Below are positions 10,264 through 18,913 of a stretch of DNA of 64,000 nt, one piece after another. Under the pieces are notes generated by a model that made no database searches, was not told the origin of the DNA, and was given only the letters and a program-made list of their open reading frames with translations. The position numbers and the translations under genes were made by a program. The stretch is taken from assembly GCA_017647795.1 (NCBI GenBank), contig JAGCJX010000007.1, positions 61,330-125,329 of the forward strand, written 5' to 3'. How positions within the stretch are numbered: the stretch's first letter is position 1; each line of letters starts with the position of its first letter. The DNA is from Bacteroidales bacterium. GTDB lineage: Bacteria > Bacteroidota > Bacteroidia > Bacteroidales > UBA932.

Positions 10264-11826
10264 ATGCAAAAAAGAGAAACCCGCGTACGCTTTGCGCCCA
10301 GCCCGACTGGCCCCCTGCACATGGGTGGAGTACGCACCGCATTATACAACTACCTGTTTGCCAAACAAAACGGAGGAAAATTCATCCTTCGTATCGAGGA
10401 CACCGACTCCCAACGTTTCGTACCCGGAGCCGAAGCCTACATCATCGAAGCACTCCGTTGGTGTGGCATTTATCCCGATGAAGGGGTAAACTTGGAAGGA
10501 CAAGTGGTGGAAGTAGCAGATGCCCAACACCCGCACGCACCCTACCGCCAATCACAACGCAAACCCATTTACCGCCAATACGCAGAACAATTGGTAGCCA
10601 ACGGCTTCGCCTACTATGCTTTTGACAGCGCTGAAGACTTGGACCGTCTCCGCAAAGAAGCCGAAGCTGCCGGCAAGACCTTCACATACAACCAAGCGAC
10701 CCGCGACACATTGACCAACTCTCTGACCTTGAGCGAAGAAGAAACCAAACGTCGCCTGGAAACCGAAAACCACTGGACCATCCGTTTCAAGATGCCCGTC
10801 AACCGCGTTGTTGCGATGGATGACCTGATCCGCGGCCACATCGAAGTCAATACCGACACGTTGGACGACAAAGTCCTCTGGAAAGCGGCGGACCAACTGC
10901 CGACCTATCACTTGGCCAACATTGTGGACGACCATTTGATGGAAATTACCGAAGTTATCCGCGGTGAAGAATGGTTGCCTTCTCTTCCCTTGCACTACCT
11001 CTTGTACGAAGCCTTCGGTTGGCAAGACACCCAACCGCGCTTTGCACACCTGTCCTTGTTGTTGAAACCCGACGGAAAGGGAAAATTGAGCAAACGTGAC
11101 GGTGACCGCCTCGGATTCCCGGTGTTCCCCTTGCGTTGGGAAGCTCCCAGCGGAGAAGTTTCACGCGGCTACCGCGAAGACGGTTACTATCCGGAAGCCT
11201 TCGTCAACCTGCTTGCTTTGTTGGGATGGAATCCGGGCACCGAACAAGAACTCTTTACCCTCGAAGAACTGGTACCGGTCTTCTCGTTGGACCGCATCGT
11301 AAAATCAGGAGCCAAGTTCAACGCAGACAAAGCAAAATGGTTCAACCAAGAATACCTGCGCAAACGCAGTGACCGACAATTGGCCGAAGAATTCCTGCCG
11401 ATTTTGGAAGAAAGAGGCATTGCCACCAACCTGGATTTTGTAGAAAACGTTGTCGGCCTGATCAAGGAACGCGCACACTTCGTACAAGATTTCTGGGAAC
11501 TGTCGTCGTTCTTCTTTGAAGCACCGACCACCTACGACCCGCAAACCGTAAACAAATTCTGGAAAGCAGACAACCTGCCTTTGTTGAAACAAACGGCTGC
11601 GTTTGTCCAACAATTGCCGGATTTCTCAAAAGCAGCTGTTGAAGAACAACTGCACAACTATGTGGTAGAAAACAGCATGCCGATGGGCAAAGTCATGAAC
11701 GGCTTGCGCCTGATGCTGGTAGGAGCTTCCAAAGGTCCCGGTGTGGCAGACATCATCGCAACCATCGGAAGAGAAGCCTTTACGGAACGGGTTGAGCGGG
11801 CTTTTGCGACACTGAATCCTGCTTAA
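10264..11826 (+). CDS. gltX: Glutamate--tRNA ligase GltX
   Basis: Class I aminoacyl-tRNA synthetase charging tRNA-Glu. The HIGH-type signature is in RFAPSPTGPLHMGGVRTALY, the KMSKS-type loop is GKLSKRDGDRLG, and FILRIEDTDSQR is diagnostic of GluRS/GlnRS. The 520-residue length and C-terminal anticodon-binding region fit bacterial GluRS. It follows ftsZ by 29 bases and may be read from the same transcript. Its last 47 bases overlap the convergent anti-sigma gene on the other strand. Confidence 0.97.
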   Translation: MQKRETRVRFAPSPTGPLHMGGVRTALYNYLFAKQNGGKFILRIEDTDSQRFVPGAEAYIIEALRWCGIYPDEGVNLEGQVVEVADAQHPHAPYRQSQRKPIYRQYAEQLVANGFAYYAFDSAEDLDRLRKEAEAAGKTFTYNQATRDTLTNSLTLSEEETKRRLETENHWTIRFKMPVNRVVAMDDLIRGHIEVNTDTLDDKVLWKAADQLPTYHLANIVDDHLMEITEVIRGEEWLPSLPLHYLLYEAFGWQDTQPRFAHLSLLLKPDGKGKLSKRDGDRLGFPVFPLRWEAPSGEVSRGYREDGYYPEAFVNLLALLGWNPGTEQELFTLEELVPVFSLDRIVKSGAKFNADKAKWFNQEYLRKRSDRQLAEEFLPILEERGIATNLDFVENVVGLIKERAHFVQDFWELSSFFFEAPTTYDPQTVNKFWKADNLPLLKQTAAFVQQLPDFSKAAVEEQLHNYVVENSMPMGKVMNGLRLMLVGASKGPGVADIIATIGREAFTERVERAFATLNPA

Positions 11827-12160
11827 GCGTATCCACAGACCAGACTACTTCGTGAACCAAACCGGGGTTGATGGTCGCCGGCTGGGGACGGGTCCAAACA
11901 TAATAACCCAAACCCAAGGTGGAAACAAGAACCACCAACGCTGCGACCCGTGCCCAACGGGAATTCACCACGAAACGACCGAGACGCCGCCAAGTAGGGC
12001 GGCGTTCTTCGTATTCAAACGCCGTACGCAATGCCCGCAAGCCCTGCAATCGCTGCTGGCAAGCCGGACAAGATTGAAGATGTTCTTGGAAAGCGGTCTC
12101 CTCTGCTTCGGAAAGCGTTCCCATAAAATACCGTTCTAAAAGTTCGCAAGCGTTTTTCAT
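11780..12160 (-). CDS. Putative zinc-finger anti-sigma factor
   Basis: A 126-residue protein with an N-terminal zinc-binding anti-sigma domain of the zf-HC2 type: LERYFMGTLSEAE, then His27-x3-Cys31-x2-Cys34 (HLQSCPAC). One transmembrane helix follows at about 70-88 (VAALVVLVSTLGLGYYVW) and a short periplasmic tail of about 35 residues. Anti-sigma factors of this type hold their sigma factor at the inner membrane. The start codon overlaps the stop of the sigma-like gene by four bases (ATGA), so the two are translationally coupled. The tail is too short to hold a known sensor domain. The 3' end overlaps gltX by 47 bases. Confidence 0.8.
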   Translation of the reverse strand: MKNACELLERYFMGTLSEAEETAFQEHLQSCPACQQRLQGLRALRTAFEYEERRPTWRRLGRFVVNSRWARVAALVVLVSTLGLGYYVWTRPQPATINPGLVHEVVWSVDTLKQDSVSQKPAQPVP

Positions 12161-13362
12161 ACTACCTCTGCGTTTATCAATTGCGCATAGCGCTGAATCA
12201 GTTTGTTTTTAAGTCGTTTGATCACCTGACGCAAGCGCGCCGCCAAACGGACCATTTCATCGTCCGGAACTTGTCCGTATTTCATAACCACCAGTTCTTC
12301 GTACGAACGGCCCTCCGTGTAATGCGCCAACAACAGGGAAACTTCCTCTTCCATGCCTTTGATCAGGCGGTCGTGAAGCGGGTGGGTCGGGTTGTACAAA
12401 GCCAAGACCAAGGTCGTTCTGACACTGTCTTTGTCCAGGACGTCGACATAATGTGCAATGGGGGTATCTTGTGACGGAAACAATTCCGGAATCGCTGTTT
12501 CTTTGTCAAAAGGATTCTGGATTTCCTCCTCAGTCAAGCAATAAGACACCGAATCCAGGTCCACCGGTTTGCGCTTGCTCCGCACCCGACGCAGCTCCCG
12601 GCATTTGTTCCGAATCATTCCTACAGCAAAGGAAATCAAATCTTTGGCTCCGGAGGTTTCGTCCAAACGCCCGCCAATCAACGATCCGTTAATGGCATAG
12701 CAGACCTCGTTCCAAATCTCCTCAGCATCTTCCCGCAGGTAAACTTCGCTGACCCGTGCCGTAAACCCAATGACATAGGGTTTCAAGTGACGGTAAAAAA
12801 TGGCCCAACAATGGCGGTCGTTGGCCCGCAAACGGCGCATGACCTCGTCTTCCACCAACGGAAATTCGGCATCAGCCAACCGCTGTATCTGCAGTTGCAG
12901 GTGTTTGGGTGCCGGCATCTCCGCCTCCTCACAAAAGTAACGCACGAACAGCTCGTCAAAGTGTTCAGAAGACAATGTATACGAAAGGGTTTCGTTTTCG
13001 TTGGTCAGGAAGCCATCCAACTCGGTCCGGGGATTCGCTTTCCACAATCCCTCCAAATAGCGCAATGTCCTTTTTTTCAAGACATAGACAAAGCGTCGGT
13101 CCAACAAGACTCCCCGATAAAATTCAGCAAAACCGCGCAAAGCATAAAAGGCGGACAAGATCCGTTCCTTCCAGGCTGCAAAACTTTCCTCCTCACGGCG
13201 CGAAAATTCAGGCAACTCTGAAAAGGATGCCACTTCTTCCTGCACGTCCTTCCAAAAACCCAAACGCCCCAATTCCCAACGTTCCTCGTCCCGCTGCAGG
13301 AACTCCTGAAACGAGCACTGGTCCGGCGTTTGCTCTGCTATTTTCTTTCCTCGTTTGACCAT
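12157..13362 (-). CDS. Sigma-70-like factor with long N-terminal extension
   Basis: The 401-residue product has a recognisable sigma core only in its second half. A region-2-like stretch lies at about 175-265 (CWAIFYRHLKPYVIGFT, then EDAEEIWNEVCYAING and SFAVGMIRNKCRELRR), and a region-4-like helix-turn-helix at about 340-395 (GRSYEELVVMKYGQV ... LRQVIKRLKNKLIQRY). The first 170 residues are unlike ECF sigma factors and match nothing I know. The frame can be extended to a TTG at 13401, but ATG 13362 is preferred because a -7 box (TATCTTTG on the minus strand, 13390-13397) would place transcription just upstream of it. It is paired with a membrane zinc-finger anti-sigma gene by a four-base overlap. 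Function in RNA polymerase is inferred. Confidence 0.72.
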   Translation of the reverse strand: MVKRGKKIAEQTPDQCSFQEFLQRDEERWELGRLGFWKDVQEEVASFSELPEFSRREEESFAAWKERILSAFYALRGFAEFYRGVLLDRRFVYVLKKRTLRYLEGLWKANPRTELDGFLTNENETLSYTLSSEHFDELFVRYFCEEAEMPAPKHLQLQIQRLADAEFPLVEDEVMRRLRANDRHCWAIFYRHLKPYVIGFTARVSEVYLREDAEEIWNEVCYAINGSLIGGRLDETSGAKDLISFAVGMIRNKCRELRRVRSKRKPVDLDSVSYCLTEEEIQNPFDKETAIPELFPSQDTPIAHYVDVLDKDSVRTTLVLALYNPTHPLHDRLIKGMEEEVSLLLAHYTEGRSYEELVVMKYGQVPDDEMVRLAARLRQVIKRLKNKLIQRYAQLINAEVV

Positions 13363-13385
13363 TTTATCGATTGACTTGGATTTTC

Positions 13386-13417
13386 TTGACAAAGATAACA
13401 AGCTTTTTATATTTTTG
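13386..13417 (+). promoter_or_regulatory. Promoter of rpiB
   Basis: TTG at 13386-13388 and TATTTTTG at 13410-13417, separated by 21 bases, fit the Bacteroidota housekeeping promoter (TTTG or TTG, 19-21 bases, TAnnTTTG). The likely start is about 20 bases before the rpiB ATG. It overlaps the oppositely directed -7 box of the sigma-like gene. Confidence 0.65.
13390..13397 (-). promoter_or_regulatory. Putative -7 box of the sigma-like/anti-sigma operon
   Basis: The minus strand reads TATCTTTG, a perfect TAnnTTTG match, about 28 bases before the ATG at 13362. I see no convincing -33 element at the right distance, so this is weaker than the rpiB promoter that it overlaps. Confidence 0.4.
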
Positions 13418-13443
13418 CGGAATTAAACTAAACCCACGATACC

Positions 13444-13872
13444 ATGATAGGAATTGCTGCCGATCACGCCGGCTATGAACTCAAAGGTCTCTTGATTGAG
13501 TACTTGCGTGAACAAGGATACGAAGTTAAAGATTTTGGCACCCACTCCACCGAAAGCATGGACTACCCGGATGTAGCTCATCCCTTGGCAGCCAGCATCG
13601 AAGAAGGTGTTTGCGAATGGGGTATCGCCATCTGCGGAACAGGCAACGGCATCAGCATGACCGTCAACAAACACGCCGGCATCCGCGCAGCCCTCTGCTG
13701 GACTCCTGAAATCGCAGCCTTGGCCCGCCAACACAACAACGCCAACATCTTGTCCCTCCCGGCCCGTTTCGTTTCCAACGAAGAAGCTTTGGCGATGCTC
13801 AAGACCTTCATCGATACCCCCTTTGAAGGAGGCCGTCACCAACGCCGCATTGATAAAATTGCTTGCTTGTAA
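13444..13872 (+). CDS. rpiB: Ribose-5-phosphate isomerase B
   Basis: RpiB/LacAB family sugar-phosphate isomerase interconverting ribose 5-phosphate and ribulose 5-phosphate in the pentose phosphate pathway. Signatures are IGIAADHAGYELK at the N-terminus (phosphate-binding, Asp-His pair) and ICGTGNGISMTVNKHAGIRAAL; HNNANILSLPAR follows. The length of 142 residues is typical of the family. It is the first gene of a + strand run with truB 6 bases downstream and is transcribed away from the sigma-like gene. Confidence 0.95.
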   Translation: MIGIAADHAGYELKGLLIEYLREQGYEVKDFGTHSTESMDYPDVAHPLAASIEEGVCEWGIAICGTGNGISMTVNKHAGIRAALCWTPEIAALARQHNNANILSLPARFVSNEEALAMLKTFIDTPFEGGRHQRRIDKIACL

Positions 13873-13878
13873 TCGCGC

Positions 13879-14610
13879 ATGGAGCAAAACTATATCCTTC
13901 TCCGACCGGGGATGTTCGCTGAACTGTCCACAGACATCGAACAATACCCCGGTGGGATTGTGATTCCCCTGGATAAACCCTATCGGTGGACTTCCGCCGA
14001 TGCGGTCCGCAAAATCAAATTCAAACTGCAACGCCACTTTGGTCGTCGCAACCTCAAAGTAGGACACGCCGGTACCCTGGATCCCTTGGCAACCGGCTTG
14101 TTGTTGATTTGCATTGGCAAAGCCACCAAACAAGCTCAGTTCCTGCAAAACCAGACCAAAGAATACATTGCTGAAATCCAATTCGGAGCGACCACACCCT
14201 CGTACGACTTGGAAAAGGAAATCGATGCGACCTATCCCTGGGAACACATCACCCGCGAACGCATCGAAGCCGTACTCCCCAAATTTTTGGGCGAGCAAGA
14301 CCAGGTACCCCCCATTTTCTCCGCCAAACTGGTGGACGGTGTCCGTGCCTACGAATACGCTCGCCAAGGCGAGGAAGTTGAGATGAAACCCGCCCGCATC
14401 ACCCTGCACGAACTGGAAATCCTCGACTACCAAGCACCCGTCCTCACCTTGAGAATCCGCTGCAGCAAGGGAACTTACATCCGTTCCATCGCCCGCGACC
14501 TGGGCCTTGCCCTGGAAAGTGGCGGTCACCTCATCAACCTGAAACGCACCGTTTCCGGAGAAAACCAATTACAAAATGCAGTTTCCATGGAAGAAATTTT
14601 AAATTCCTGA
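13879..14610 (+). CDS. truB: tRNA pseudouridine(55) synthase TruB
   Basis: Converts uridine 55 of the T-arm of tRNAs to pseudouridine. The catalytic motif [14 protein letters not shown] contains the nucleophile Asp68; further family features are [47 protein letters not shown] and [17 protein letters not shown]. At 243 residues it lacks the C-terminal PUA domain of E. coli TruB (314 residues), like many short TruB proteins of this phylum. It starts 6 bases after rpiB. Confidence 0.95.
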   Translation: MEQNYILLRPGMFAELSTDIEQYPGGIVIPLDKPYRWTSADAVRKIKFKLQRHFGRRNLKVGHAGTLDPLATGLLLICIGKATKQAQFLQNQTKEYIAEIQFGATTPSYDLEKEIDATYPWEHITRERIEAVLPKFLGEQDQVPPIFSAKLVDGVRAYEYARQGEEVEMKPARITLHELEILDYQAPVLTLRIRCSKGTYIRSIARDLGLALESGGHLINLKRTVSGENQLQNAVSMEEILNS

Positions 14611-14644
14611 AACTTTTTTAATTGGCATCCGTATAAGAAACCGT

Positions 14645-15694
14645 ATGAAACTTTCACAATTCAACTTTACCCTGCCGGAAGAACTGATTGCCAAGTATCC
14701 GGCTGATTTCCGGGACGAATCCCGCATGCTTGTATTGCACCGCGAAACCGGTGAAATTGAACACAAATACTTCAAGGACCTCATCGACTACTGCGACGAA
14801 GGCGACTTGTTCGTATTCAACGACACCAAAGTTTTCCCGGCCCGTCTCTGTGGCAACAAAGAGAAAACCAACGCCAACATCGAAGTCTTCCTGCTTCGCG
14901 AGTTGAACCGCGAACAACGTTTGTGGGACGTACTCGTGGATCCTGCCCGCAAGATCCGCATTGGCAACAAACTGTATTTCGGTGAAAACGACGCCTTGGT
15001 AGCCGAAGTCATCGACAACACCACTTCCCGGGGCCGTACCCTCCGTTTCCTGTACGACGGCACCTACGAAGAATTCCGTGATACCCTGTACCGCATGGGC
15101 GAACTTCCCATTCCGAAATGGATCCGTCCCCACGCAGAAGAAATTGACCAAGAACGTTTCCACACCATCTACGCAGAAAAAGAAGGAGCCGTAGCCACAC
15201 CCGCTGCCGGTCTGCACTTCAGCAAAATCCTCTTCAAGAAGATGGAAATCAAAGGAGTGAACACCACTTACCTCACCCTGCACATGGGTTTGGGTCACTT
15301 CGCACACGTTGATGTGGAAGACCTCTCCAAACACAAGATGGATTCCGAACGCATGTTCATTTCCGAAGAAACTGCCACTTCTGTCAACCAGACCAAAGCC
15401 AATGGCAAAAAGGTCTTTGCCGTCGGCATCACTTCGGTACGTGCCTTGGAAACCTTCGTGACTCCTCGCGGAGAAATCAACCCGTACGACGGATGGACCA
15501 ACAAATTCATCTTCCCGCCGTACAAATTCACCGTACCCTCGGCCCTCATTACCAACTTCCACCTGCCCTACTCAACCATGTTGATGTCTGCAGCAGCCTT
15601 CGGTGGATACCACCACGTAATGAACGCCTACAAAGTGGCCATCGAAGAAGGCTACCGTTTCGGCACTTACGGTGACGCGATGTTGATTTTGTAG
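14645..15694 (+). CDS. queA: S-adenosylmethionine:tRNA ribosyltransferase-isomerase QueA
   Basis: Transfers and isomerises the ribose of S-adenosylmethionine onto preQ1-modified tRNA to give epoxyqueuosine. Signatures are [43 protein letters not shown] and the C-terminal [17 protein letters not shown]. The length of 349 residues is full. It follows truB by 34 bases, making a short tRNA-modification pair. A strong inverted repeat lies 17 bases after the stop and runs into dprA. Confidence 0.95.
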   Translation: MKLSQFNFTLPEELIAKYPADFRDESRMLVLHRETGEIEHKYFKDLIDYCDEGDLFVFNDTKVFPARLCGNKEKTNANIEVFLLRELNREQRLWDVLVDPARKIRIGNKLYFGENDALVAEVIDNTTSRGRTLRFLYDGTYEEFRDTLYRMGELPIPKWIRPHAEEIDQERFHTIYAEKEGAVATPAAGLHFSKILFKKMEIKGVNTTYLTLHMGLGHFAHVDVEDLSKHKMDSERMFISEETATSVNQTKANGKKVFAVGITSVRALETFVTPRGEINPYDGWTNKFIFPPYKFTVPSALITNFHLPYSTMLMSAAAFGGYHHVMNAYKVAIEEGYRFGTYGDAMLIL

Positions 15695-15711
15695 TTTTGG
15701 TTCGCATAACA

Positions 15712-15758
15712 TCACTCCAATCCCGACCTTTGCAGGCATGGATTGGAGTGATTTGTTT
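15712..15758 (+). terminator. Perfect 12-bp inverted repeat at the queA/dprA junction, possible terminator
   Basis: TCACTCCAATCC (15712-15723) is exactly complementary to GGATTGGAGTGA (15740-15751), with a 16-base loop, and the downstream arm is followed by TTTGTTTT. It has the form of an intrinsic terminator for queA, but the right arm contains the G of the dprA start codon and its first four codons, so it may also hide the dprA start. Confidence 0.55.
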
Positions 15759-16847
15759 TGTGTATCGTTACTACAATATGTGTACGTACACCGCTGCCGG
15801 ACAGCCAGAACCCTGGTAGAAGCCTTTCCTGAACCGGCAGACCTGTTAAAATTATCAAAAAGGGAGATCTCCCACTGGATTCCGGATGAAAACGACCAGG
15901 CCACGTGGTTCAACCCCGAGATCCGGCATCAACTTGAAGCCGAGCTGCAATGGTGTGCCGAGCACAAAATTGCCCTGGACTACCTGCACGACCCCAACTA
16001 CCCCAAACGGCTGAAAGAATGCCCGGACGCCCCCATCCTTCTCCGACGGCTGGGTTCCGGTAATCCCAGCCCAAGACGATGCCTGGCAATCGTAGGCACA
16101 CGGAACGCCACTCCCTACGGAAAATCATTCGCACGGCAACTGGTCCAATCAGCAGCAGCATTGGACCCAGCCCCGGTCATCATCAGCGGACTGGCCTACG
16201 GCATTGACATCGAGGCCCACCGCGCTGCCTTGGATTTCGGTTTAGAAACCCAAGCCGTTTTCGCGAACGGCCTGGACACCATCTACCCCAGCAGCCACCG
16301 CAACACCGCCAAGCACATCGTCGAATGCGGGCTTCTCTGGAGCGAATTTCCCCAAGGGACCCCGTCCTATCCCCTCCATTTTCTACAACGCAACCGCATC
16401 ATTGCCGGCCTGTCCGATGCCACCGTCCTGTGCGAGTCAGCCCGACAAGGCGGCGGCATGGCCACGGCCCGAATCGCGGCCTCTTATTCCCGCGAAGTCT
16501 TCGCCCTCCCGGGACGGGTCTCCGACCCCAAGTCAGCCGGATGCAACGACCTGATCCGCAACCAGACCGCCCAGGTCCTAACCTCCCCAGAACAGCTCTG
16601 GAAAAGTCTTGGCTGGGAGAAGTCGAAAAAAAAGAAACAAGTTCCCGAAGAATTGAGTATCTTTGGAAGTCCAAGCGACTTGTCCCAAACAATCGTCCGC
16701 TTGCTGACTGAACACCTCCACCTGACACCGGACCAACTGCTGGAACACTGTCCAAACGCCAGCCTCCAGGACCTGAGCATTGCGCTCACCGCCCTGGAAC
16801 TTGAAGGACTGATCCGACAACAGGGTGGCGGTTACGAAAAGCAATGA
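15738..16847 (+). CDS. dprA: DNA-processing protein DprA
   Basis: Binds incoming single-stranded DNA during natural transformation and loads RecA; also called Smf. The Rossmann-like DNA-binding domain is clear: LAIVGTRNATPYGKSFA, ISGLAYGIDIEAHRAAL, FPQGTPSYPLHFLQRNRIIA, GGGMATARIAA and FALPGR. A C-terminal winged-helix-like region (about 300-365, with SDLSQTIVRLLTEHLHL) follows a Lys-rich linker. The start ATG 15738 lies on the edge of a perfect hairpin. The stop is 4 bases before tatD. Confidence 0.93.
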   Translation: MDWSDLFCVSLLQYVYVHRCRTARTLVEAFPEPADLLKLSKREISHWIPDENDQATWFNPEIRHQLEAELQWCAEHKIALDYLHDPNYPKRLKECPDAPILLRRLGSGNPSPRRCLAIVGTRNATPYGKSFARQLVQSAAALDPAPVIISGLAYGIDIEAHRAALDFGLETQAVFANGLDTIYPSSHRNTAKHIVECGLLWSEFPQGTPSYPLHFLQRNRIIAGLSDATVLCESARQGGGMATARIAASYSREVFALPGRVSDPKSAGCNDLIRNQTAQVLTSPEQLWKSLGWEKSKKKKQVPEELSIFGSPSDLSQTIVRLLTEHLHLTPDQLLEHCPNASLQDLSIALTALELEGLIRQQGGGYEKQ

Positions 16848-16851
16848 GACC

Positions 16852-17646
16852 ATGGATGCACCTATTTACATTGACACCCACGCCCACCTGTACGACGAAG
16901 CCTTTGATACCGATCGCGAGGCCACACTCGCACGGGCAATCGCGGCGGGTGTAACCCGGCTGATTCTCCCCGGCATTGACTCGACAACCCAGGCCGCCTT
17001 GGAAGCTTTGGCCGACCAGCATCCAGACCAATGCTTCCCCTGCATCGGTCTTCACCCCACCTCCATCGACAAAAACTGGCAAGACGAACTGGCTGCTGTG
17101 AAAAATCGCCTTGACAGCCGTCCGTACACAGCCATCGGTGAAATCGGGCTGGACGGTTATTGGTCCCGGGAGTTCATGGAGGAACAAAAAGAAGCCTTCT
17201 ACCAACAACTCACCTGGGCATACGAACGCAACCTCCCTGTCATCATTCACCTGCGCGAAGCCACTGATGCCCTCTTTGAAGTGCTCGACCGCTTCCGAAA
17301 CGAAAAAAGGCCCCTGCCCCAAGGCGTCTTTCACGCCTTCTCCGGAAGCTTTGAGGTGTACGAACGCATGGATCAATATGGAGACTTTTATTTCGGAATC
17401 GGTGGTGTCTCCACCTACAAGAAAGCCGGCATTGCCGACACCCTAACCAACCTTCCCCTGGAACGCATCCTGTTGGAAACCGACGCCCCGTACCTGACCC
17501 CGGTCCCCCACCGTGGCAAGCGGAACGAACCGGCCTACATCCCCCACATCGCCGAACGGATTGCCCAGTTGAAAAACTGCCCGCTGCACACCGTCAGCGA
17601 AACAACTACCCGCAATGCGGAACAATTGTTTCATCTACCTTGCTAA
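16852..17646 (+). CDS. tatD: TatD-family metal-dependent deoxyribonuclease
   Basis: TIM-barrel amidohydrolase-fold nuclease. Metal and active-site motifs are IDTHAHLYD (HxH), AIGEIGLDGYW, IHLREA, FHAFSGS and LLETDAPYLTPVPHRGKRNEPA. A GTG at 16825 would extend the frame into dprA, but ATG 16852 gives the normal start just before the HxH motif and a 264-residue protein. Family members act as 3'-5' DNA exonucleases in DNA repair or turnover. The exact paralogue (TatD, YcfH or YjjV type) cannot be settled from sequence alone. Confidence 0.9.
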   Translation: MDAPIYIDTHAHLYDEAFDTDREATLARAIAAGVTRLILPGIDSTTQAALEALADQHPDQCFPCIGLHPTSIDKNWQDELAAVKNRLDSRPYTAIGEIGLDGYWSREFMEEQKEAFYQQLTWAYERNLPVIIHLREATDALFEVLDRFRNEKRPLPQGVFHAFSGSFEVYERMDQYGDFYFGIGGVSTYKKAGIADTLTNLPLERILLETDAPYLTPVPHRGKRNEPAYIPHIAERIAQLKNCPLHTVSETTTRNAEQLFHLPC

Positions 17647-17660
17647 CAACCGATACAGAT

Positions 17661-18701
17661 ATGCCCAAGAAAAACACCCACATCTTGCTGATTTATACCG
17701 GAGGAACCATCGGTATGAAATTGTGTCCCGAAACCGACTCCCTGGTCCCCTTCGACTTCTCACAAATCTCCGAAGAAGTTCCGGAATTGACCAAGTCCGG
17801 CTACTCAATCGACTCCTACTCATTCGACCCGGTGATCGACTCCTCCGACGTAAGCCTTTCATTCTGGCAAGAACTGGCCCGCATCATTGAAACCAACTAC
17901 GACCGCTACGACGGCTTTGTGGTCCTGCACGGCACCGACACCATGTCTTACTCTGCCTCAGCCTTGAGCTTCATGTTGCAAAACCTGGAGAAACCCGTGG
18001 TATTCACCGGCAGCCAACTCCCCATCGGCATGCTTCGGACCGACGGCAAAGAAAACCTCATCTCCGCGATTGAGATTGCCTCGGAACGCGACAGCGAAGG
18101 TCACCCCATCGTTCCGGAAGTAGTCATCTACTTTGACAGCAAACTCTACCGAGGCAACCGGACCACCAAGTTCAGCGCAGAAAACTTCCGCGCCTTCCGT
18201 TCCCCGAACGCTCCGGTCCTGGCTGACATCGGAATTCACATCAAATACAACACCGATGTGATCCGCTACCCCAAGACCTGGGGCAATCCCTTGACAGTCA
18301 ACTATGCATTGGATTCCAATGTGGCTGTGCTAAAAATATTCCCGGGCATCTCCCGAAAAGCCATTGAAGCCATCACCCACACCGAAGGGTTGCGTGCCCT
18401 GGTGATTGAGACCTTCGGCTCCGGCAACGCCCCGACCAGCAAAATGTTCCTGGAATGCATTTCCGAAGCCATTGAGCGCGGCATCATCGTCCTGAACATC
18501 ACCCAATGCGTCACCGGTACGGTGGACATGGATGCCTATGCTACGGGCAAAGCATTGCAACGACTGGGTGTCATCAACGGCCTGGACAGTACGACAGAAG
18601 CTGCTACAACCAAATTATTTTTCCTACTCGGCCAATATACTGATAACGAAAAAGTTAAAGAATTACTCCCCTTGAACCTTGCTGGAGAAATCACAAAATA
18701 A
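17661..18701 (+). CDS. ansA: Type I L-asparaginase
   Basis: Hydrolyses L-asparagine to aspartate and ammonia. The two catalytic Thr motifs are present: HILLIYTGGTIGM near the N-terminus and FVVLHGTDTMSYSASAL around residue 90, followed by VFTGSQLPIGM. There is no signal peptide, so a cytoplasmic type I enzyme is expected. The ATG at 17661 is preferred over a TTG at 17640 that lies within tatD. The length of 346 residues is normal. It follows tatD by 14 bases. Confidence 0.93.
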   Translation: MPKKNTHILLIYTGGTIGMKLCPETDSLVPFDFSQISEEVPELTKSGYSIDSYSFDPVIDSSDVSLSFWQELARIIETNYDRYDGFVVLHGTDTMSYSASALSFMLQNLEKPVVFTGSQLPIGMLRTDGKENLISAIEIASERDSEGHPIVPEVVIYFDSKLYRGNRTTKFSAENFRAFRSPNAPVLADIGIHIKYNTDVIRYPKTWGNPLTVNYALDSNVAVLKIFPGISRKAIEAITHTEGLRALVIETFGSGNAPTSKMFLECISEAIERGIIVLNITQCVTGTVDMDAYATGKALQRLGVINGLDSTTEAATTKLFFLLGQYTDNEKVKELLPLNLAGEITK

Positions 18702-18704
18702 TTT

Positions 18705-18733
18705 TTTGATATTAAAAAGTATTGCTACCTTGC
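18705..18733 (+). promoter_or_regulatory. Putative promoter of tRNA-Ser
   Basis: TTTG (18705-18708), 17 bases, then TACCTTGC (18726-18733), a near match to TAnnTTTG. The position is about 35 bases before the mature tRNA. The spacing is slightly short. Confidence 0.45.
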
Positions 18734-18767
18734 ACGATATTTTGAAAAAATAGGTCAAAATACCAGA

Positions 18768-18855
18768 GGAGAGGTGGCCGAGTGGTCGAAGGCGCGCGCC
18801 TGGAAAGTGCGTAAACTCCAAAAGGGTTTCGCGGGTTCGAATCCCGCCCTCTCCG
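18768..18855 (+). tRNA. tRNA-Ser(GGA)
   Basis: The acceptor stem GGAGAGG (18768-18774) pairs with CCTCTCC (18848-18854), leaving discriminator G. The anticodon arm CGCGC-CTGGAAA-GTGCG has GGA at 18802-18804. There is a long variable arm, as expected for a class II serine tRNA, and a standard T-arm (GCGGGTTCGAATCCCGC). The 3' CCA is not encoded. The GGA anticodon reads UCC and UCU. Confidence 0.97.
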
Positions 18856-18913
18856 CAAATTATTGAAATTATTACTACTTAAAAATTTGTTTAACTAATT
18901 CACTTAAGAATTT

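Noticed and set aside
13363..13401. Longer start (TTG 13401) for the sigma-like gene
   Set aside because: It would begin inside the rpiB promoter and upstream of the likely transcription start of its own gene; ATG 13362 is better placed.
18856..18913. Own promoter for exbB after the tRNA gene
   Set aside because: Only a weak TTG and AAAATTTG with 16-base spacing; exbB may be read through from the tRNA promoter or from a site I cannot recognise.
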